Shown here: positions 58,546 through 64,000 of the stretch, in pieces | How positions within the stretch are numbered: position 1 is the first letter of the stretch | How the letters are laid out: every line of letters starts with the position of its first letter | DNA from: Chrysoporthe austroafricana | Taxonomy: Eukaryota > Ascomycota > Sordariomycetes > Diaporthales > Cryphonectriaceae | Length of the DNA stretch: 64,000 bases | Direction of reading: 5' to 3' | Assembly: GCA_001051155.2 (NCBI GenBank) | Contig: JYIP02000003.1 | Location: 3,596,001 to 3,660,000, forward strand | The notes under the pieces: model-generated | What the model was told of the DNA's origin: nothing | The model's input: the letters and a program-made list of their open reading frames with translations, nothing else | Databases searched by the model: none | Made by a program: the position numbers and the translations under genes

Positions 58546-61364
58546 ATGATGGAGGTGCTCACTGCCGTCGGTCTAGCCAGCAATGTGGCCCAGTTTCTTG
58601 AATATGGCATCACTGGAGCACGATTATTCATGGAAATGATGAGCAATGCAAAGGGCACATCAGGATCGAACTGGGAACTTGAGCTAGTCATCTCGAACAT
58701 AAACACGACAATGATGGATATCAGAAAAACGCATCTCCAGGGTCCAGTGGATGTTCCAAGAGACGATAACACTTGAGTCACTCGTTGATAGATCCCTGAT
58801 ACTATGTGAGGAGATTCTTGGTATCCTTCAAAGCATCAAAGTGAGCTATGTCGATGGCAGGCTGCGCGTCATTGAAGGCGCCTACAAGGTTGGAAAGGCT
58901 TTGTGGAAGAAGGACGAGCTCGAGCAGCTTTCGAAGCGCCTGTTCAATCTTAGAGCAGAAGTGTCATCCTATCTCATTATTTTGATCGAGTAAGTACTAA
59001 GTCACCTCGACACACACTAATAGCCAGTAGCACGAAGTCTTCCCAGGCTCAGCTAACAAATCTGCAAGAAAACAACAACACGATATACAGGATCACATAC
59101 GCAGACTCTATTCTACAACCGGCCTCTACCAGGAAATCTTTGGAAAATTTATGGAACGCTCGATGAGCTACCTCAAGAGCATATCAAACAGGCTCGACGT
59201 CATGGCAGTTGACAACAGTGGGTTTGGGAGTGGTGGCATGGCAATCTCAGATAAGAACGCCTACAAACGACTGCAAGAAAAAGAGGAAAGAGAAAAAACT
59301 GCGCTGCAGTCCTACGTAGGGAACGTTCAACAGTTCTACACAGCATACATTGTCGATAAAGCCGAGAGAAAGCGGCAGTCAATTCTACGAACTCTCGAAT
59401 TCACCCAACTCCACGACCGCGAACTTGCAATCCCGGAAGCCCACCGGAAGACCTTCGAGTGGATATTCAGCTCCAGTACAGATTCTCAGACTAAATTTGT
59501 CCAGTGGCTTCGCAACGAAAACAAGATTTTCTGGATCAGTGGGAAGGCAGGGTCAGGCAAATCAACGTTGATGAGGTTCATCACGGAACATGATGAAACG
59601 GAGAGACATCTGAGGCGATGGGCGGGTTTGGCAGGTCCACGCGACAGTCTGGTCACTGCAAAACACTACTTCTGGAGCCCTGGAATACCAATCCAGAGAT
59701 CTCAAGAAGGTCTACTCCGGTCTTTGCTTTTTCAAATACTCAGCAAACATCCAAATCTAATCGAGACGGTCTGCGAAGACCGATGGTCAGCTACTTATGA
59801 TGAGAGTTTCGCTCCTTGGACCTGGTCCCGGCTCCCGAAAGCCATGAGCTCGCTGTCACAACAAAAGACTAATCAGCAATCATCGATCCCCGGCTCCCCT
59901 CTCAAAATTTGTTTCTTTATCGACGGCTTAGATGAGTATGATGGTGACCATACAGATTTAACCCGACTTTTGTTTGAGATATCAGCTTCACCGAATATCA
60001 AGATCTGTGCTTCGAGTCGGCCATGGATCGAATTTTCCGATGCTTTTGAAAGCAGTCCGTGGAGCCTTTGCATGCATGACCTCACCATGCCAGACATCAC
60101 CCGATATACACAGGACACTTTGGGTGAGGACCGACATTTTCAAAGACTGCAGGACAGATTCAGAGACACAGCATCCGAGTTGATCGATAAAATTGTGGAC
60201 AGGTCTGAAGGGGTTTTCCTCTGGGTCTTTTTAGTCGTTCGATCACTGTTGCGCGGTCTGCGATATGAGGATGATATCTCAACACTACAGAAAAGGCTGG
60301 ATGCTCTGCCTTCGGACCTTGAGAGGTTTTTTAAGCGCATATTGACCTCGGTGGAGGACATTTACCGAGAAAGAGCTGCAAGACTCTTCCTCACCCTGTC
60401 TTATGCGCGAAGATCCTTTCCCGTGTTTACGTTCCTCTTCTTCAACTTCGACAGCCGGCCGGCTGCAACTCAGGCAGAGGAATTGGCATTCCTCAGTGAA
60501 TGGCCGGCTGTGCCTTCAGCCCCATTGAGAACTTTGTGGAGCAAGAAACGACAGTTGATCGCCCAATGCAAAGACATGATTCATATCACCCGAGACTCGA
60601 AAGCTCCCGTGCTTTTTGGCGAGAAAGTATCCTTCCTACACCGAACAATAGTAGATTACATCAACACAGGGCAAACATCAGCATACCTGTGGGGACTCGC
60701 CGGTGATTTCGACCCCAGAAAGCTTCTCTTCGACGCATGTCTCAGTCAGAGCAGAGCATTGATGGGCCAGTATAGGCTGGCTTATCTCCAGCCTCGTCTC
60801 CGTCAGTGGTTCTTGGCATGTTTATTCTACGCTCATGAGATTGAAGTAGCTTCAAAGGAGCCTTGTGAGCAGATCAATCAAGGACTGGATGAGCTTGAGG
60901 AAATTGTCTTGCGAGTCTTCTGGAGATGGGACTTTTCTGAGGGCATGTTGGCCATCTTAGGCAAGGAATATCCTACTTTCTTACAACTGGTGGCAAGGTG
61001 CGACCTAGCAACCTATGTTCGACGCAGAGTCCCGCATTGTACAGCTGCTACGCTGGACAAAGTAGCTCCAGGGTGGCGATTGCGACTTCGAGTCGTACAA
61101 ATTGCGGACTTCGAAATGATTGAAGATGAATCAACATTGTGGAGATTGGGCGATAGCATTGAGGATACACAAAAGCCCACTCAACTATCCGGAGTACCCC
61201 TAAGTCAATACCCACCAGGAGGATCTGCCTTGTCGACAAATCCACAAGATGAGAACACATCGAGTCAAACAACGGATATTGGGCCAGTTTCTTCGCCACT
61301 GAGCAAAGAGAAGAGGCGCAGTAGATTGCTTACCAAGGTAGCCAAAATATTTTCTTCTCGCTGA
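58546..61364 (+). pseudogene. NACHT NLR-like protein with an N-terminal frameshift
   Basis: The N-terminus MMEVLTAVGLASNVAQFLEY is the helical start typical of fungal NLR-like (STAND) proteins. Its frame stops at 58,776, but the continuation TLESLVDRSLILCEEILGIL is in the next frame from about 58,766; one extra base near 58,760-58,772 would explain this. A 79-bp intron (58,990-59,068; donor GTAAGT, branch GCTAAC, acceptor AAG) joins ILI-E-KQQHD to the main exon (59,069-61,364). The main exon carries a P-loop (GKAGSGKSTL, at 59,541-59,570), Walker B ICFFIDGLDEYDGD near 59,907-59,948 and CASSRPW near 60,006-60,026. The C-terminal third shows no ankyrin, WD40 or TPR repeats. Total about 910 residues if the frame were intact. 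Such proteins act in self/non-self recognition. The frameshift may be real or an assembly error; a gene starting downstream could still be expressed. Confidence 0.8.
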
Positions 61365-62138
61365 ATCAAGGATTATGAAGTTCGGAGCTGGTTTAGAGAG
61401 GCAGTACAACATTTGGCTCAGGTTCAGGCCCAAAGAAACGCAGGTGTATACTTTGTCTATAATATTGTAGTGATTACACAATATTTACCAGTTCTATACG
61501 TGAGTCATCCATTACAATAGCCTGGATACTTTGTTCAAGGCCGACAGAAACCTCAAAATCTCCCATTCATCCGACTGAAAACGCCGATTGTTTAGTTTGA
61601 TCATTAGACTCCGCTATACTGAAGATGGTTTTAAGGCTTTGATTATCATGAAAATAAAGGTCTCTTTAATTACACGTGCGGGCCTGCGTACTGTCAAATC
61701 GTCACCAGCAAAGAACTTCAGCTGCCATGCCAGGAATTTCAGGTTTCGATGCGTAAACCAGAAGAATTTGCTATTTTAAAGCATTTCTAAAGATCAATCA
61801 GAAGTCCTCAGTCCTCACAAGGGCGCCAGTGGACGTTAGCGCATGCCTTCTTCATCGATATAGGCGGCTTCCTTCTTATGAGTCCAAATCATGCTCAAGG
61901 ATTTCCCATTAATGCCGCGTAGTTATTTTATATTGTTGAACTTGCCTAACTAGAGCTGCCGAATGATAAGAGGTCGGACGTCAACAAGAGAAGAAAGGCA
62001 AACACTCTTTACAAGTACGAACTGTGGCTTTCCTCCTATCTCGTCAAATTTTGCGGAATGTAAAACCATTTCCCGACCTCATTTTCTAGTGATACCACGT
62101 TCAGAGCCATTACTATCTGTCAAGTATCATTCTTCAAA
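61365..62138. other. Region downstream of the NLR-like gene, nothing recognised
   Basis: No frame longer than about 60 codons and no known motif. Confidence 0.5.
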
Positions 62139-62163
62139 TTGACGAGGTTTCTGAAATTACGCA

Positions 62164-62892
62164 ATGGGCTATTTGATGACCACGCTCAAGCAAGTTTACT
62201 GCTCTGTCGTGCTATTGCGTTGTGTTCCTGTGAACTCCCTGGTCTGGTATTCGAATTCCCGATCGTTCGAATTGCCGACCAAATGCGACTGGAATGTCCA
62301 CCAGATCCATGCTTTCTGGGCCATAGACTCAACCTGGCCTGCCAGAAAAGTGGTACCGCACGCCTCTCTAGTTGATCGACCGACAGCGACTTTACGTCGA
62401 GACGACGTGGATATACCTTAAGGAGCTCACCTATATGATCCATATTTCAGTGTTTGGCCGCAGGATTACAGCCATACCTTGGGACTGACTCCGATCAGAA
62501 CTCTCTCTCGCACTGGATGGTTCTTTCACCTTGTTACACCGCTTGGGTCTGGCCCTTCAGATTCCTTTTCCCAAAACATTCTTGCAGTGTGAGTCTTCTA
62601 TATCGTAACAAATGCCAAGAGATGAATTTGGAGGGTTTTCACACTGCGGCATATCGTATTCGCCCTATTCTTCACTGGATACTTCATGTTCCAACCACAC
62701 AAGCGAACTCAAGCAATTTTCTGGATTCGAGATACGTTATCTTCGAAGGCGAAGACTCTTATGAACCAGGAGACGTTGACACTAGCAATGGATGGCATCA
62801 ATTCATCAATTTATTGGCGCGTGGTGGCCGTCTTCACCAACATGATAGCCATAGGATCCGCCGACTTTGGTACGGAGCCCAGGACTAGCTAA
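62164..62892 (+). pseudogene. Possible decayed gene, family unknown
   Basis: Three plus-strand segments look more protein-like than chance: 62,164-62,421 (with LPTKCDWNVHQIHAFWAID), an unstarted segment near 62,475-62,590 (with GLTPIRTLSRTGWFFHL) and 62,686-62,892 (with WIRDTLSSKAKTLMNQETLT and SIYWRVVAVFTNMIAIGSA, hydrophobic). They are in different frames with no obvious splice sites between them. They may be exons of an unrecognised membrane protein or pieces of a dead gene. I cannot name a family. Confidence 0.25.
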
Positions 62893-64000
62893 ACTGTGGG
62901 TAATATTTCTCCTGACGAGGACCCGAGATGACTATGCGGATTCGTTAGATACTCCCTTTGTAGCTTACGGTACTGCCTTACATCTTCGCCAGGCTTGCAC
63001 TTTATGTTTGAGACGCGACTGGACTTTGAGCATAGCCTGTACGTGTGTCTATTTGACGGTCAATCATTCCATGCCCTTTATATAAGACCTAGTAATATAT
63101 CAACCCCGCTCACTCATAAAGGCGCATTGTGATGGTCAGCAGGGCTATCGCGCAACCTGCCTCACAAGGACGCGACGTACATGGTAATTATCCCACAAGT
63201 GAAATCCTCGACACAGCTGCGAAACCTCCTAACTCGGCGATGCAGCCTTTAGCCACAGTTGACTTTCAGAGTGTTCAGTGATGGCTTGATCCGATCACGA
63301 TATCGAGAAGCCACTAATGGCCTCCGTAACCGGACTTGCGAGACCGGGGTGATCTGCGACGAGGACCTCCTCGGGAATTCGAAGCACAGGCAAAGAAGAT
63401 ACTAAGTACTGATCCCGCGATATTATAGAAGTGTGTTGACCAGCCATTCGTCTTGTAAATGGCTAGCTGCTCTATATCTCTCTATTGCTTGTGGGCAATC
63501 TGCTTTACCGTAAATACCTTAAGATCTAAAATCGAATCTGGTCGAGATTGGAGGCTGGGAACGGGGATATACAAAGGCCCGGGTAAAAGAAAACACTTCA
63601 TACAAGAACAGTACTTGGTCGTTAATTTCTGTGCTAAACTTACCGCCGAACTGCAGATCGGCAGGGATATGCGCATTGGCGTCTCAGCCGGAGACTTTTA
63701 TCGACTCCACTTCGTCCTTTCGTTAAAGCCTTGGCTCAGTGGCTCCTCTACAGATTGACTTCAGGCTATATGGCCTATTTGGGGAAAATCTGGGGAATTC
63801 AGGGCAAGCAAGGTACATGATATCATAAATTTTTGGAGTAGTACCACCGATCTGGACTTCAACTGGGGTCGCAACCAGCCTTTCCTATGGAGACGATGGC
63901 AGCCACCCCGCACAAGTCTCCTCTCTTAAGAAGGGGAGACTCCCCAGAGAAATCCGAGAGAAGAAGATTCAGGAACCAATTTCTAACAATGGCTTGGTTT
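62893..64000. other. Distal region, nothing recognised
   Basis: Normal base composition, only short frames; the longest (63,459-63,758, plus) has no recognisable domain. A gene beginning beyond the window edge cannot be excluded. Confidence 0.45.

Noticed and set aside
1..64000. CRISPR arrays, rRNA or tRNA genes
   Set aside because: No regularly spaced repeats, rRNA blocks or tRNA B-box-plus-cloverleaf combination seen by eye; the tandem arrays found are transposon leader repeats.

Overview
The window is nuclear DNA of a filamentous ascomycete (Pezizomycotina; I cannot name the species). Coding genes have short introns with GTRAGY-type donors and CTAAY-like branch sites, and typical fungal families appear (HET protein, NACHT NLR-like protein, bromodomain protein Bdf1, Utp5). 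The window splits sharply in two. Bases 1-39,675 are extremely AT-rich and filled with transposon remains whose reading frames are riddled with TAA/TAG, as expected after repeat-induced point mutation (RIP, C-to-T on either strand). From 39,676 to 64,000 the base composition is ordinary and single-copy genes appear.

The AT-rich part resolves into a nested stack of LTR retrotransposons. The oldest visible element is a Ty1/copia element on the minus strand (18,541-20,343 plus 38,320-39,675); its outer LTR end is the border with the gene region. Two copies of a large (about 10.7 kb) Ty3/gypsy family, here called family I, inserted into it: copy C (plus strand, 20,344-38,319, target duplication AAGTC) and copy B (minus strand, 18,540 down to 14,232, continuing at 6,798-6,703). 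Into B landed a third family I copy, A (plus, 1-6,702, left end outside the window), and a different 7.4 kb gypsy element, II (plus, 6,799-14,231, target duplication GATTT). Into C landed a related 7.3 kb element, III (minus, 25,131-32,443, target duplication TATTA), the least mutated of all. Elements II and III both keep an antisense reading frame for a cysteine-motif/coiled-coil protein between pol and the 3' LTR. Family I carries a long unidentified sense reading frame in the corresponding interval.

The gene part reads, left to right: a HET-domain gene (minus, 40,409-42,445); an SGNH-hydrolase-like membrane-anchored gene with one intron (minus, 42,986-44,732); a small DUF6640-like membrane protein with one intron (minus, 46,434-46,951); a BET double-bromodomain gene, BDF1-like, with three exons (minus, 48,200-51,344); a Utp12-domain ribosome-biogenesis gene, UTP5-like (plus, 53,716-54,906), sharing a divergent upstream region with BDF1; a methyltransferase gene broken by a one-base frameshift (minus, 55,542-56,449); and a NACHT NLR-like gene with an apparent frameshift near its start (plus, 58,546-61,364). 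The last 2.6 kb holds only weak coding traces.

There is no operon-like logic. Housekeeping genes (BDF1, UTP5) sit in the middle of the gene block, while fast-evolving self/non-self genes (HET, NLR) lie toward the transposon border and the distal end. All exon boundaries, LTR ends and target duplications were read by eye and not checked by alignment software.
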